Shown: positions 22,961 to 35,369 of the stretch, piece after piece
Layout of the letters: each line of letters opens with the position of its first letter
Position numbering within the stretch: position 1 is the stretch's first letter
Source of the DNA: Cymodocea nodosa
Lineage: Eukaryota; Streptophyta; Magnoliopsida; Alismatales; Cymodoceaceae
Assembly (NCBI GenBank): GCA_036874045.1
Contig: JAZBRI010000009.1
Span: 1,674,001-1,738,000 of the forward strand
DNA length: 64,000 bases
Direction: 5' to 3'
Made by a program: the position numbers and the translations under genes
Notes under the pieces: model-generated
Database searches by the model: none
Told to the model about the DNA's origin: nothing
The model's input: only the letters and a program-made list of their open reading frames with translations

Positions 22961-24780
22961 TAAAATAAATTTGCATGCAATATATTTGCAATAAACCTTG
23001 CCTCTACATTCAGATTTTCCATTAATCTCATTTCAGTATATACATTTGGAATTTTTGATAAAGACTGAATGTTCCATTCCAGTTGTCTAATCATGTCAAA
23101 TTTGTTTGTAACAACACCTTCATTCTTTAATCCCAACACTTCAAAAATTAAATCAGGAGACAATGTGAACTCCTGTTGATTTATTTGAGTTTTCAGTATG
23201 TTGTCATTCTTGACCAGATTGCTATAAAAAGCTACAATAAGCTCTTTGTTTTGCTTCCATTTTGTTCCAACTAGCAAGAATTGAATGAGGCCTTGAAACT
23301 CAAATAGATCTCTCATTTCTATCAAATTTCTGAATTTTATTGAACGAGCATGCAGAATCTGACATGTAATCAAATTATTGTATTTCTACAATGCTTCTTC
23401 AGATCTAAAATGAATTGAATTACCTTGAATTTGTAATACTGTACACAAAGAAGGTGATACCTGAAGCCTTGATTCAGAGTTTAATTCATCTTCAAGAACC
23501 TCTTCTTCAAAATGAATGTCATGTTGTTCCTCTATGAATATATTTTCTTGAAGCTGCTTAGGTAAGCTTGATTCTTCAGCTTCAACAGTGTAAGGAACAT
23601 TTTCAATATGCTCAACATTCATCTGTTCAGTCTCTATAGAATCTTTAAAGTTCAATTTTTCCACAAATTCTACAACCGGTGTATCTGTTTGTAATTGTTC
23701 ATTTTGTTCAACAGATATTTCCATTAATACATGTTGTGAATTCTCAAACTCTGCTTCTATAGATTCTGAAGAAGGCTGGTTGATGTTTAGCTCTTCTAGA
23801 GTCTTAACTTCTTCAATATCTGCTACTCCAGACAATTCAACCTGTAAACTAGTTACTGCCTCAACATTTTCAATTATATCTGCAATAACATGTTCAATGT
23901 CAGGTGCCTAGTGCTCTGATTTTTCAATTTCTACATCATCAGGACTTGTACTAATAGAAAAACTTGAGCACATATTTGACTTAGATTTCTTCTCAAGCTT
24001 TCTAGCAAGGGAAAATAAAGTCTCATTATCTTCATCAGTTTCAGTATGTTCGGAACTGATGAGTTTATTAGATGCACAATAAGGTACAATGTTTATGTCT
24101 AGACATACATTGTCCTTTGGAAATAAATTTCCATATGATTTTCCTTTGTCAATAGACTTTGTTTCCTCAGACACAATTTTTCTGATTTTCCTTATTCCTT
24201 AACATTTCTGTTTCTCCTCTTTAAGTATTGTTGTTTTCTTTTCAAATTGCTCCATAAAAGTTTTTTGCTTTAGTTCTTTAAAGGCACTTTCTATTGCTAT
24301 AGCCTCTTGAAGACTTTCAACTTTTCTTTTATCAATAGCAATATTTGATTCTAATTGTTTTGAATATAAAGGGGAAGGTATAGCAGATTCATGTTCTTTC
24401 TTAAATGGTTGTAGTCGTGTACCACTAATAGGAGTTTGAGGAATTCTATTTGATGAACCTACACCTTTTTTCATATATTTTGCATACTGTTCCAAAAATG
24501 CAATTTCAACACATTTCATTCTGTATTCTCTATCATATTTACTACGAATACCCATGTATATAATATTTGCATCAGTATGCTGAAGTTCTTGTCTAACTTC
24601 ATCTAATATACCCTGAGGAAAGAAGTAATCTTTATAAATTTCTGCTAACCTTTTGTCCACTCGAAATATTTTCTTGAACCAAGTGCGTGGAACTTCATCA
24701 TTTTCTATTTCTTTTCCTTTTGCATCTCCTCTGCTTTTGCCTTTTCCTTTGCCACGACCTTTGTAGAACTTGGAGACCAT
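22961..24780 (-). pseudogene. Extra ORF of copia-A copy 2, C-terminus lost
   Basis: It has the same order as copy 1: ATG at 24780, basic start (GRGKGKSRGDAKG), VPRTWFKKIFRVDKRLAEIY, acidic middle, then the globular part with LDEFTL-free strings such as FTLSPDLIFEVLGLKNEG and ARFIANILHANLF, where homology ends at the junction with gypsy-B. The glutamine-rich tail seen in copy 1 is missing. It is broken in a few places. Confidence 0.75.
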
Positions 24781-25070
24781 CGTCGTAGGTTGTAACAGCA
24801 ACAAGCAGGAAATATTTTCTTGACAAAGTTTACAAATAACCTAAGTGCCCGTGTAATAAATGTTTAAATAGGGTTTTAGGCGAATAACTCAACGTGAAGA
24901 GAAGTCGGGTTTAGATATTAAATAAATATTGAATAAAGTTTATTCAATCAAGGTACCCCAAATATTCAAGTATAACTCGTTGAGTTAACTAACCTAATGA
25001 GTAAAATGCTGTCTAAAGGTAGTTTTACACGTTACCTTATCTAACATAACATTTAGTTAGTACACTTAAA
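24781..25070 (-). promoter_or_regulatory. Promoter-like region of the copia-A extra ORF (copy 2)
   Basis: A TATA-like CTATTTAAACAT (24861-24872) lies about 85 bp before the ORF start on the minus strand. The LTR-like motifs AACTCAACGAGTTAT (about 24978) and CACGTTGAGTTAT (about 24887-24899) lie upstream. This matches copy 1 base for base in most positions. Confidence 0.5.
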
Positions 25071-25298
25071 ACAATTTTCAGATGCTTCCAACTGAAACGT
25101 TCCGAACACATCACAATAGCTATACCTTATCATTTTCTTGAGAACATTGTAAACTATTCTAACATTCTCGTCCTTTGAATCTAAAATAGTTTGTTTGTCT
25201 TTTTAAATTATTTCAACGAGATTTTAAGAGGACATTAATTCAGATTAACCAAGATTTGTATTCTGAATTATATTAATCTGTTTTTGGACATTGTTAAT

Positions 25299-26345
25299 CT
25301 TCCCCCTACAAATATACTTCTTATATATTCAATAACATACAAAATATACTTGTATAACAATAGATGTTAAGTATAACTATACTTTTAAATTTTCCTTTCA
25401 GAGACTGCCGTTATTCTGACTTCATCAAAAATGATTTCTAGAATCAATTTCTACTATATATGAATCAAAACACAACTTTGAACTCTATATGATTAATTCA
25501 AGGAGAATAAAAGAATGTATTTCAAATAAACGTTTTCAAAAGTACTAATGTTGATTCAATAAATCAGTAGTTATATTAGTAGAAACTATATTCGATTCAA
25601 AGATATCTGTAATTAATGAAATAACTTTTTCTTTTCAAAACAGTAAATATTGATAATTTTCTTTAAAAGTTAGTTTGAAAAGCTTGAATCATACAAGAGC
25701 TTTCTAATGTACCCATGTAATGAGCTTTCAGTCAACAATCCCAGATCTGATCAGGACCTTAGGTTGCCAGATTTAAAGAATCCTTTTTCAAGACAACAAT
25801 CCTTACATACCTATCTGCTCAAGTACAAAAGGCTCGTGATCAAACTGATCAATAAACTCTCAAAGATTTTCACTTTGTAAGAACTTTTCATTTTAAGCAC
25901 AATATATATGTATTCCATTAATATAGATGCAATAAAACACAAATCTCATACAATTTTTACTTCTATGATTTTACTAAGAATATGAATCATTTTCAATAAG
26001 CTTATACTTTTGATTAACAGTTTAAGATGTGTTACATATAACTTATTCTACAAGTTTAATCAATTAAGTCAAATTTATGCATGATCATATGCACTTTCCT
26101 TGATTCAAAGAAAACACTAAATCAAAATTTCAGAATGTCAGAAGTATTTAATGTTTTTCATTTACACTTCCACTTAAAATCATAAAAACCATTAAAATTG
26201 ATAACCTACTTAAAATCAATAAGATACTACTATGACTTTACAATAAATACATAGTATCTTAAGTAGTAGTTTAGATATTACTTTAGATATTTATGATAAG
26301 TATATAATATCTATGAGGTGAACAACATCGTTAATACTATTTATC
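25299..26345 (-). repeat. Internal polypurine tract and module D, copia-A copy 2
   Basis: The tract (25299-25307) is followed to the right by module D, which closely matches 12245-13260. The conserved 57-codon frame lies at 25707-25880 on the plus strand. The block ends just before the pol C-terminus. Confidence 0.65.
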
Positions 26346-26359
26346 TTTTTATGTGGAGT

Positions 26360-28060
26360 TTAAGCATTTTACACATCACATAGCCTACAAATACCTAAAT
26401 TTAATCTAATGTTGCAGAATATATTTTCGTTTAGAGGTTTTGTAAATATATCAGCTAATTGATTTTTACTAAACACAAATTTTAATTTTAATTTTCCTTT
26501 AATTACGTTGTCTCTTAGAAAATGATGTCTAACCTCTATATGCTTTGCTCTTGAATGTAATACAAGATTTTTGGAAAGATTTATTCCAGAATTACTATCA
26601 TAGTAAATCTTAGTTGAATCATAAGATAATCCAAAATCTTCTAAAGTTTGCCTTATCCAGAGAATCTGAGTGCAACAGCAACATATTCAACTTTTGTAGT
26701 AGAAAGTGCTACACAATTTTGCTTTTTACTAAAGCATGACACCAAATTATTTCCCAGTAATTGACATGTGCCACTGGTACTCTTTCTATCAGATTTAGAT
26801 CCTACATAATCAGCATTAGTATATCCTATAAGATCTATTGAACTATCCTTAAAATAATACAGTCCAAAATGTTTAGTTCCTTGTATATATCTAAATATTC
26901 TTTTAACTGCAATTGAGTGTGATTCTTTAGGATTAGATTGAAATCTAGCACAAACACACACAACAAACATAATATCAGGTCTACTAGCAGTGAAATAAAG
27001 TAAAGAACCAATCATACTTTTGTATTTTCTTTGATCTATTGATTTTCTTATGTCATCAATATCTAACTTTAAAGAAGTACTCATAGGAGTTCCTCGAATC
27101 CTTGTATCATTGAAATTAAATTTCTTAAGCATTTCATCTGCATATTTTTCCTGATTTAAAAATATACCTTTATCTATTTGCTTAATTTGAAGTCCTAGAA
27201 AATATGAAAGTTCTCCTATCATACTCATTTCAAACTGATTAGTCATCTCTTCAGAGAATATTTTTATCAACTTATCAAAGGTTGCTCCAAAGATTATATC
27301 ATCCACGTGTTTTTGAACAACAATCTGATCTTTACCATCTCTCTTGATAAATAGAGTATGATCCACTTTTCCCATGATATAGCCTTTTTCGATTAAAAAA
27401 GTAGATAATCTTTCATACCATGATCTAGGTGCTTGCTTCAAACTATATAAGGCTTTCTTCAATTTATACACAAAGTCAGGATTTTTAATATCTTCAAACA
27501 TACACATACTATTTAAATTTACTGAAGCTCTTGTTTTAACTCCCTCGTTAATATTGCCAATGACTTGAGTAATGGGATGTGATGAAGAATAATGCCAATT
27601 TCTCTGATTTTCCTCAATATTCTCATCAACATCTGAAGGTTCATCATTTTCATCATTAGTTTGATCATTTAAGTTCATATTTTTGATTTTGTCAGATAAA
27701 TCTTCAATCTCTCTATTGATCTCTAACTCTTTTGGGAAATTAATCATATCATCATTATCAGCTTTAGATTGAGATTCTCTAAAAGAATTTTCATTGAAGC
27801 TTATATGGAGGGTTTCTTCAATAGTTCTAGAAGTCTTATTATATTCTCTATAGGCTTTACTTCTAGTAGAGTAACCTACAAAAATCCCTTCATCCTCTTT
27901 GGCATGAAATTTATCCCTTTTATTCTTAGTATTAAGAATAAAACACTTGCAGCCAAATGGTTTCATATAGGAAATTTTTGGAACCCTGTTAAACATAATT
28001 TCAAAAGGAGTTTTATTAACACGAGCTCTTTAATGACATCTGTTAATAACACAACAAGGT
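26360..28060 (-). pseudogene. Pol of copia-A copy 2, internally deleted
   Basis: Recognisable pieces on the minus strand are the end of integrase (FNRVPKISYMKPFGCKCFIL, about 27940-27996), the linker, the RT C-terminal half with HVDDIIFGAT (about 27300) and SMIGSLLYFTASRPDIMF, and RNase H with SGTCQLLGNNLV. The first part of RT and most of integrase are not present. It is a fossil. Confidence 0.85.
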
Positions 28061-28330
28061 GTATTTAATCCCAAGTGCACAAAATATAATATTTAAGCCC
28101 TTAGCATTTAAAGTTTCATTTTCTTTTTCAGTAATTGTCCAAGAATTATATAGGGTAGATAATAGAGTATATGGTTTAGAAATCATGAACCACAACTTAT
28201 GATCTATACTTTGAAGAAAAACAGTCTTCCTATATTTCCAATATTCAAAATGTATTCCATCAAATAAAGGAAGATGATTAAGATTTTGGCCTTCATATAA
28301 AGAAAAATTATCATTTCCAGTAGCCATCAT
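28061..28330 (-). pseudogene. Gag N-terminal part of copia-A copy 2
   Basis: It starts at about 28330 with MMATGNDNFSLYEGQNLNHL and continues with LFDGIHFEYWKYR, the W-x-x-W/K-type start typical of copia gag (UBN2 family). It matches 56719-56960 in copy 3. It ends where homology jumps to pol. The leader between the primer site and the gag start (28331-28512) shows no gene. Confidence 0.75.
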
Positions 28331-28512
28331 ACCTTAGATTTTTCGACCTATTTGATTTTAAATAGTCTAAAAACTTTAAAACAACTTGAGCCTTAAATCA
28401 AGAAAGTTAAATGTATGCTCAGATATTAATTTCTGTTTAAAAACAAGGAAGGTAGAATAAGCAATGATATTAAATAAGTTGGTATCGATTTTATATCAAA
28501 GATTATTAATAA

Positions 28513-28525
28513 ATCTCTAATACCA
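28513..28525 (-). other. Primer-binding site of copia-A copy 2 (tRNA-iMet type)
   Basis: The minus strand reads TGGTATTAGAGAT, one or two bases from the plant initiator-Met site TGGTATCAGAGC, starting two bases after the LTR end. Confidence 0.8.
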
Positions 28526-28527
28526 CT

Positions 28528-30073
28528 TGTAGGATCGTATGACTTCACAAGAGGGGGGTGAATTGTGTTTTTCAACTTTTTCCAATTATAATTGAAACTT
28601 CAATACTTAAAAACAAGTCGAGACACTGTTTTCATAAAATTATTTTTATTCAAGGTTTCAATTACAATATACAATTCAATTCTCCTTAGAAATTGTAGAT
28701 GCAATTATATATCAATACCATGTTTTATCTATACAATTTCATAACTACAAACAGAGAAAACTAATTTGCAGAATTTAAAACATTTCTCCCTGTTTGAGAT
28801 CTTTCTTCTTCTTCTTCTTCTTTCTTCTTCAGCAATTCTTTAGTGACGAATATTTTGTGTTTTTATGCTTCACTGAATTTGCTTTCTTTTGATACTTCAA
28901 ATATTCAGTGACGTAAATCTTACCTTTTTATGCTTCATTGAATTTTCTTCCACCTGAGAGCTTTTCCTCGAAGAGGTGTTTTTGATCCCTGAAAAGATTT
29001 TTCGTTTTGTGTGCAGGGATAGTTTGGTCAACGAGAACTCTATGCCTTTTATACTGTATCTTCATTTCATGCATATCCTCCACGTTTAATCACTACCAGT
29101 TTTCCACTTCTTCACGTCTTTTCTTTTTCCTTCATCGAAACACACACATTCTGACCCACGTTTACATTTTGAATTTTCTTTAATCATCGTCTTGGATCTC
29201 TGAAAAATTTCCTACAAAATAAACTTTCTCTTCCAAAATTTTTCATCAAGTGTAATAAGAAGTCGTTACTTTAATGTTAACTAAATGAATAACATAAGTA
29301 GATATTAACTTAACGTTTCTAACTTAACGAGTTCCTCATATACCATTTCACGTGACAAGTACTGTAGCTAACTCAACGAACTAAGTCCGTGGTGTTACGC
29401 TAACTCAAAGAACCATCTTCGTTGTGTTACAATAACTCAACGAACTAGTAATAAACAAATACTTTTATAATAAGAATTTTATCATGTGCAAAAATAACAA
29501 CTTAAGTTTTATAACGCTAACCTAACGCGTTGCCTTAGTGTTCAATATAGCAACTCAACACATTTAGTTATGCTAACTTAACGAGTTAAACATGAGCACC
29601 TCACGTGATACAATATAATATTCGTAACTTATAATTTCACCACGTGTATAACACTAACTTAACGAGTTCATCTCTTCTTTTACTCACTAACTTAACGAGT
29701 TCTCACGTGACATATTTTAATCTTTAAGCCTCTAACTTAATGAGTTATCACGTGACCTCTATACAAATAACACTCTAACTTAACGAGTTGTCTAAACGTG
29801 CACTGTTCACGATAAAGAATATATAACTTTAAAACATATCATGCTTTTCAATAAAAACACACGTTAACTTAACGTTTAGTTAAATGAGAAATTAATGCAA
29901 TGAAACAACTAGTTATTAACTTAGTATAATTTCAGATCCAATACAGACAAGTATTTATGTTAGTAAACTTTTTTTGTATTAATTGATGATTTTCATTTCT
30001 TTTCACAAGCAATAATTGAGCAAATATGATTATTTTCATTCAGCACACATCATCAAAACAAAAATACTCAACA
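28528..30073 (-). repeat. LTR-A, complete 5' LTR of copia-A copy 2
   Basis: It runs TGTAGGATCG to ACTCAACA on the plus strand. The TATA box (minus AGTATAAAAGGCA) lies near 29040-29053. The U3 array of AACTCGTTAAGTT dyads and G-boxes is at 29505-29800, and a CGTTGAGTTA-type block at about 29370-29440. It belongs to the same variant as 7357-8937. Confidence 0.88.
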
Positions 30074-30630
30074 AAGCTACTAACATAATGCGTTACCTTA
30101 GTGTGTATTCATGTAACTCAATGCATACAGTTATGCTAACTTAACGAGTTAAACATGTGCATCTCACGTGATCTACTAAAGCATTTAAATTCAGCACGTG
30201 CATAAGTCTAACTTAAAAATTTCAGATATTTCGGACACTTAAGAACCTAACTATCTAATGCCTAGATGCATTTCGAATAGTTAATAGATAACTTACTGAA
30301 AATCCACTTAAGTCATGCATTAAGGTTTCAACATGTGCATTCCAAGAAATAATAGAATATTCTTTTAAAACATACTATATAGTACATGTAGTATAACTCT
30401 CCGAAATAATAGAAAGTTCGGATACTTAAGAATTTTACAGCCTGCAATTTACCGACAATTCAGAAATGTACTAAATTAACATTAATTCCCTAAAATTATA
30501 CAAATTCCTTCATCAATGCTTATAATAGTGTAATTATAACATAATGGCTTAATTCTCATATGATAAGCTAAATATTATGCAATTAACCATCATTTAACCG
30601 TTAATATTATGCACTTTTTCATTCTAAACA
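30074..30630 (-). repeat. LTR-B, U3 end only, minus orientation
   Basis: It has the shared U3 block (30076-30172), then TTCGGATACTTAAG and CTCCGAAATAAT motifs, ending in the terminal CATTCTAAACA. It begins directly at the end of LTR-A. On the right it meets an LTR-B in the opposite orientation. Confidence 0.8.
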
Positions 30631-32217
30631 ACTGTCGATAGAGATTTTTACATTTCACCTTTCGTTCATCTTTAGGAACATATCAAAACAAAAATACCAA
30701 AAACAACAAATTATCTATGTTTAGATTTAGTATTAAAGTGTTGTATTGTATTGTTTGTTTTTTATTATGATTAATGTTATCATTGTCAGTATTGTGAATG
30801 TTTTACGTTTGTTTGATTCAGAAAATAGAAAATAGTTTTATTGTTTACTAAAATTGATTCATTCCAGATACTTAAAGATTTTAATGGTTACTGTTTGAAA
30901 TATCTGAATGTTAGTATTTCTTAATGATGAATCTAATATTAACTAACATTAAAGAGCTTAATTGATGTTATTTACATTCTGTGGAACTGCCCAATGGTTG
31001 GCCGAATTCCTTTGTAAATAACAGTATTTAATTGGAATGGTAGGCTCGTAGAGTTAACTTAAGTCCACGAGGTTAGTCCGTTGAGTTAACCATAACTCCA
31101 CGTACTAAGTCCGTTGTGTTAACTATAACTCAATGGAGTGCTTAGCTGAATACATATAAACTCCAATATCAAAATTGAAATAGTATACAATTCTTACTCA
31201 ATCTCTATGGGATCAACCTATACTTGCACACAAATACAATATACACTATGCACTTGCAGTTAAAATACAAATTGAAATTAATATCTAATTTGTATGAAAG
31301 GTTGTTTGTTTACTTCTAAAGGTAATTATTTATATAAGCATAAAAACAAATTAAACAAGTTTAAGATAGAAGTTAACAATCAATATAAATTTTCTAGCGC
31401 TGTTGCCGGAGATTGAGAAGCTAAGCAACTATGAGTGCTATTTTGTTTTAATAGCAGAGGGAGTGTTGTGTATTTTATTTTATAATTGAGAATACGGCAT
31501 ATGCTTATGCTTAAAGATTTTTGAAGCCTGTAGTTAGCATATGTTAATTCTGCAATTTGGAAGGTCACAACATCTCTAATTGTTTGAAACTGAGACGATT
31601 GCAGATGGTTAGATCACATGAACAACAAATGAATTATATTCAATATAATAGAGCTGAGTATGAGAATCTTATAGTTTACCCAACTAATGGTCAGTTTAGA
31701 ACATGTAATTTATTGAGAGACAAGGAAGTTTGGGATAAGTATGACAGACTAGAGCGTAGCTTAGACCAAAACATAAATAAACTGGAACAATACATGTGTC
31801 AGCAATAAGAAGTCAACATATTAAACTATAGGGAAGAATATTCAGAACCTAAAATTGATATCATATACGAAACTGAAAAAACCATAATGAAAATTGATCA
31901 AAAATTGAATGCAATGAGATTAGATGATTTGGAAAGAAAACTAAAAGCATTGGATGAATTTACAATGAAATTACAAGTTATGCAACAGGAAAACATAAAT
32001 GAAAACTTTAATGTTATAGATTTGCATAATTTGCAAAACATACAGACAAGAGAAAATACCAATGCAATAGAATTTAAAGAATGTAAGTTAAAACTAAAAA
32101 CACTTGAAGATCGAAATTATGAAAATGAAATACAAGAACATCATGAAAGTAATGAAAATTTGGAAGATGTATGTATAACATTGAGATTTGGAACTGATAT
32201 ACCACCAAGAATTTAGA
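30631..32217 (+). mobile_element. Gypsy-B copy 3, partial LTR, primer site and gag
   Basis: Parts are LTR-B 3' portion (30631-31386), a primer site TAGCGCTGTTGCCGGAGA (31395-31412), and shortened gag (31430-32217) with GHNISNCLKLRRLQMVRS, MRLDDLERKLKALDEF and CITLRFGTDIPPRI. The rest is replaced by module D. It is a fossil with a few breaks. The gag again begins at the knuckle right after the primer site. Confidence 0.8.
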
Positions 32218-33151
32218 AAGAAAGTAATATATATTTTGTTGTTAAATGTTATTTTGTTATATATTCTGCTTTTATTTGTGAATGAAAAGTTTTTAAGAAT
32301 CAAAAGTCGAAAGATATTGAAGGAGATACAAAAGAACAAGGTATGTAATTGATTACTTATCCTAAATTTACATTTAAACTCAGTTCGTAGAGTTATTCAT
32401 TAACTCAACAAATTAAGTTCATTGCATTAGGTGCTAAGTCAATGAAACAATATTCCTACCTACTAACAATTACTGTATTTACTATAAAATCTTTTACATG
32501 AGGATAATGCAAAATGTAGGTATGAGGGGGAGGTAATTAAATTAAAATCCAAGTAATTTTGTTAATTAGAGGAATTAGAATGGTATTGCAAAAGTTCTGA
32601 GGAAATTGAAAATTTTTTTTATGAATTTGCTGTAACTATCTGATAATTGAGACTATTAAATTTTTAAGCACTATAACTGTTTGAATGTTATATTTAGAAT
32701 CTTATATAAGATGCTACAAAATTTTACTATTAATACAAATTTGGATATAGTATCTTATGTTTTTACTGAATTTTATGAGTTTAACAGTTTCACGATTTTT
32801 AAAAAAAAAGAAAAAAAAAGAAAGAAAAAGAAATCTGAATGCTTAACTAAAACTCAGTAAATTATCTGAAATCCTAAAAGAGCTGAAATGTTGATTTTTG
32901 GATTAAATGAAATACATATGATCAAGGATACATTTAATTTGATTGATTAAACTTGTCGCATGATTTATGTGTAAATCTTATTAAACTATAGAAAAAGTAT
33001 GAGCTTATTGATATGGATTCATATTTTCAGTAAATTATAGAAGCAGGATTATACGAGATTTGTGTTTTATTGCATTTATATTAATGAAATACGTATATAT
33101 ACTGTGTTGAAAAGAAAAAAAAGAGGAAAAAAAGAGAAAAATTTTGTGAGT
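32218..33151 (+). repeat. Module D, truncated copy (+)
   Basis: It aligns with 36735-37560: TTATTTGTGAATGAAAAG, ATGCAAAATGTAGGTATG plus a G-rich run (about 32513-32532), then TAACTATCTGATAATTGA. It ends in a purine-rich low-complexity stretch (33110-33140). The conserved 57-codon core is missing because the module stops before it, where an LTR-B starts. Confidence 0.65.
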
Positions 33152-35119
33152 TGTCTGGTTTGTTGACTTCTGTTTGTAACTTAGTTAATTTATCTTTATG
33201 CTTATCAGTAATTCCTTTTTAGAAGTGAACAAACCATCTTTCACACAAATTAGATATTAATTTCAATTTGTATTTTAACTGCAAGTGCACAGTGTATATT
33301 GTATTTGTGTGTAAGTACAGGTCGATCCCATAGAGAATTGAGGAAGAATTGTGTACTGTTCTGTTTTTAATAATGAAATTTATATATTCAGTAAGTACTC
33401 CATTGAGTTATAGCTAACTCAACGAACTAACCTCATGAAATTGAAGTAACTCAATGAAGCTATCTATCCAGTTTAATACTACTATTTACAAAGGAATTCG
33501 GTTAACCATTGAGCAGTTCCACAGATTATAAATAACATCCACTAAGCTCTTTAATGCTAGTTAATATTAGATTTATCATTCAGCAACACTAACATTCAAA
33601 TATTTCAAATAGTAACCATTAAAATCTTTAAGTATTAGGAACGATTCAATTTCAGTAAACTGTAAAACTATTTTCTATTTTCTAAATTAAACAAATATGA
33701 AACATTCCAAACACTAATAATGATAACATTAATCACGATACAAAACAAACAATACAACACTCAAATACTAACTATAAACACAGATAAGTTGTTTTCGGTA
33801 TTTTTGTTTTTATATGATCATAAAAATGGGCGAAAGGTGAAATGTAAAAGTAATCTCTATCGATAGTAAAAACTTCCGTCACTACATGCGACGTGATTAC
33901 ACCATTGAAAATTTAACCACTTACAATTCTATCTCCTCTCCCTATAGAATCGCGAGTCCAGAATTGCAAGTTGATCTCCTCTTCAGCATACTGGCATCAA
34001 CCCAAAACCAAGGCTAGAAGCTTTACAATCTCCTAAGATATGAGTCGGTGCTTGGTGAAAATGGCTTCCCTTCCCGCGACGTGATCACTCCTCATAGTGG
34101 TTGTCAAGCACCGTGTTTGGCTCGAAATCGACCTGACATCAGGAAAGTATCCTCATAGACCTCCGATGGTTGGCGATTATGGTAGTGGTGGTGATGGTAG
34201 TGTGGAACTTCAGGGAACTTTCGTCGCTACTTGTAGTTAGCACGGTCCTCCTCCTCTACACACACTGGCCACCCCCTTCTTCATTTTTTCTCCTTTTCTT
34301 TTATATTTCTTACTAGTAACTACTTCTACTTTGATGATCGGTTGGATTTCCTTTGTTCATATCAACGATGGTGATTTCTTCTTCCTTCCACGAGCGATTT
34401 CCGGCATGATATGTGCAATCGTAGTTTTCCTTCGAATGTCTTGTTTTTGTAACCGCTACAGTGGCATATTAGAAAATAAATGGTCCATGGAGTTACAGAT
34501 AACTCAATGGACTTACTTCGTTGATTTAACTATAAAACACGTGCAATAAAGAAATAAGCCGCTAACATAATGCGTTACCTTAGTGTATATTCATGTAACT
34601 CAACACGTACAGTTATGCTAACTTAACGAGTTAAACATGTGCATCTCACGTGATATACTAAAGCATTTAAATTCAACACGTGCATAATTCTATCTTAACA
34701 AGTTCAAATATTTCGGACACTTACGAACCTAACTATCCGATGCCCAGATGCATTTCGAATAGTTACAGATAACCTTCTGAAAATCCACTTAAGTCATGCA
34801 TTGTAGTTTCAACACGTGTAATCTAGGAAATAATAAAATATTCTTTAAGGATTTAAAACATAACTGTCTGGTACATTAAACATAACTCTCCGAAATAATA
34901 GAAAATTTGGATACTTAAGAATTTCATAGCCTACAATTTACCGACAGTTCAGAAATGTACTAAATTAATATTAATTCCCTGTAATTATGCAGTTTCTTTC
35001 ATTAAAGCATATAATAGTGCAATTATAACATAATGGCTTAATTCTCATATGATATGCTAAATATTATGCAATTAAACATCATTTAACTGTTAATATTATG
35101 CACTTTTTCATTCTAAACA
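33152..35119 (-). repeat. LTR-B, complete, 3' LTR of a minus-strand gypsy-B
   Basis: It starts TGTCTGGTTTG and ends CATTCTAAACA. A polypurine tract follows directly on the element side, so this is a 3' LTR. The TATA-like box (minus ATATAAAAGAAAAGG) is near 34296-34312. The shared U3 block is at 34560-34660. A TTCGGATAGTTA-type dyad unit is at about 34725-34765. Confidence 0.85.
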
Positions 35120-35357
35120 CTTCCCCCATACTTAAATTTTGCTAGTCCCTTAGCAAACTAAGATCTAACTAATTGGTCTTTCTAAAGTGCTAGATTTAAT
35201 TCTTCATTTCGCTCTTCTTCAGAATAATAAATTAGATTACTATATAGATATTTTGTATGCTTCAATAATCTGTTTTAACTTTGTTTTCTCCTCTTCAACC
35301 TGCAAATATATTTAGAATATATGTAAATTACATAAAAAATATATCAGCATCACATAG
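35120..35357 (-). other. Polypurine tract and 3' untranslated region of gypsy-B
   Basis: The minus strand reads TAAGTATGGGGGAAG directly before the LTR start TGTTTAGAATG. The region continues with GGGACTAGCAAAATTTAA and is closely matched at 61979-62190. On the plus strand it is the 5' flank of the F-box gene, with TATA-like CTATATAGAT at 35240-35249, about 120 bp before that gene's ATG. Confidence 0.7.
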
Positions 35358-35369
35358 GTGTTACAACAG

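Larger units (their letters stand above)
22961..30073 (-). mobile_element. Copia-A copy 2, 5' LTR to extra ORF, internally deleted
   Basis: On the minus strand it has a complete 5' LTR-A (28528-30073), a primer site, a gag N-terminal piece, a shortened pol, module D, an internal polypurine tract, and the extra ORF cut off near its end at 22961. The 3' LTR is absent. It is related to copy 1 throughout, with similarity in the 90s percent by eye over the stretches compared. Besides deletions it has several other breaks, so it is older or more decayed than copy 1. Confidence 0.87.

Noticed and set aside
31380-31568. 62-codon minus-strand frame across a gypsy-B primer site
   Set aside because: It is antisense to the gag start of gypsy-B copy 3 and is a shadow of it; a similar frame opposite copy 2 has the same cause.
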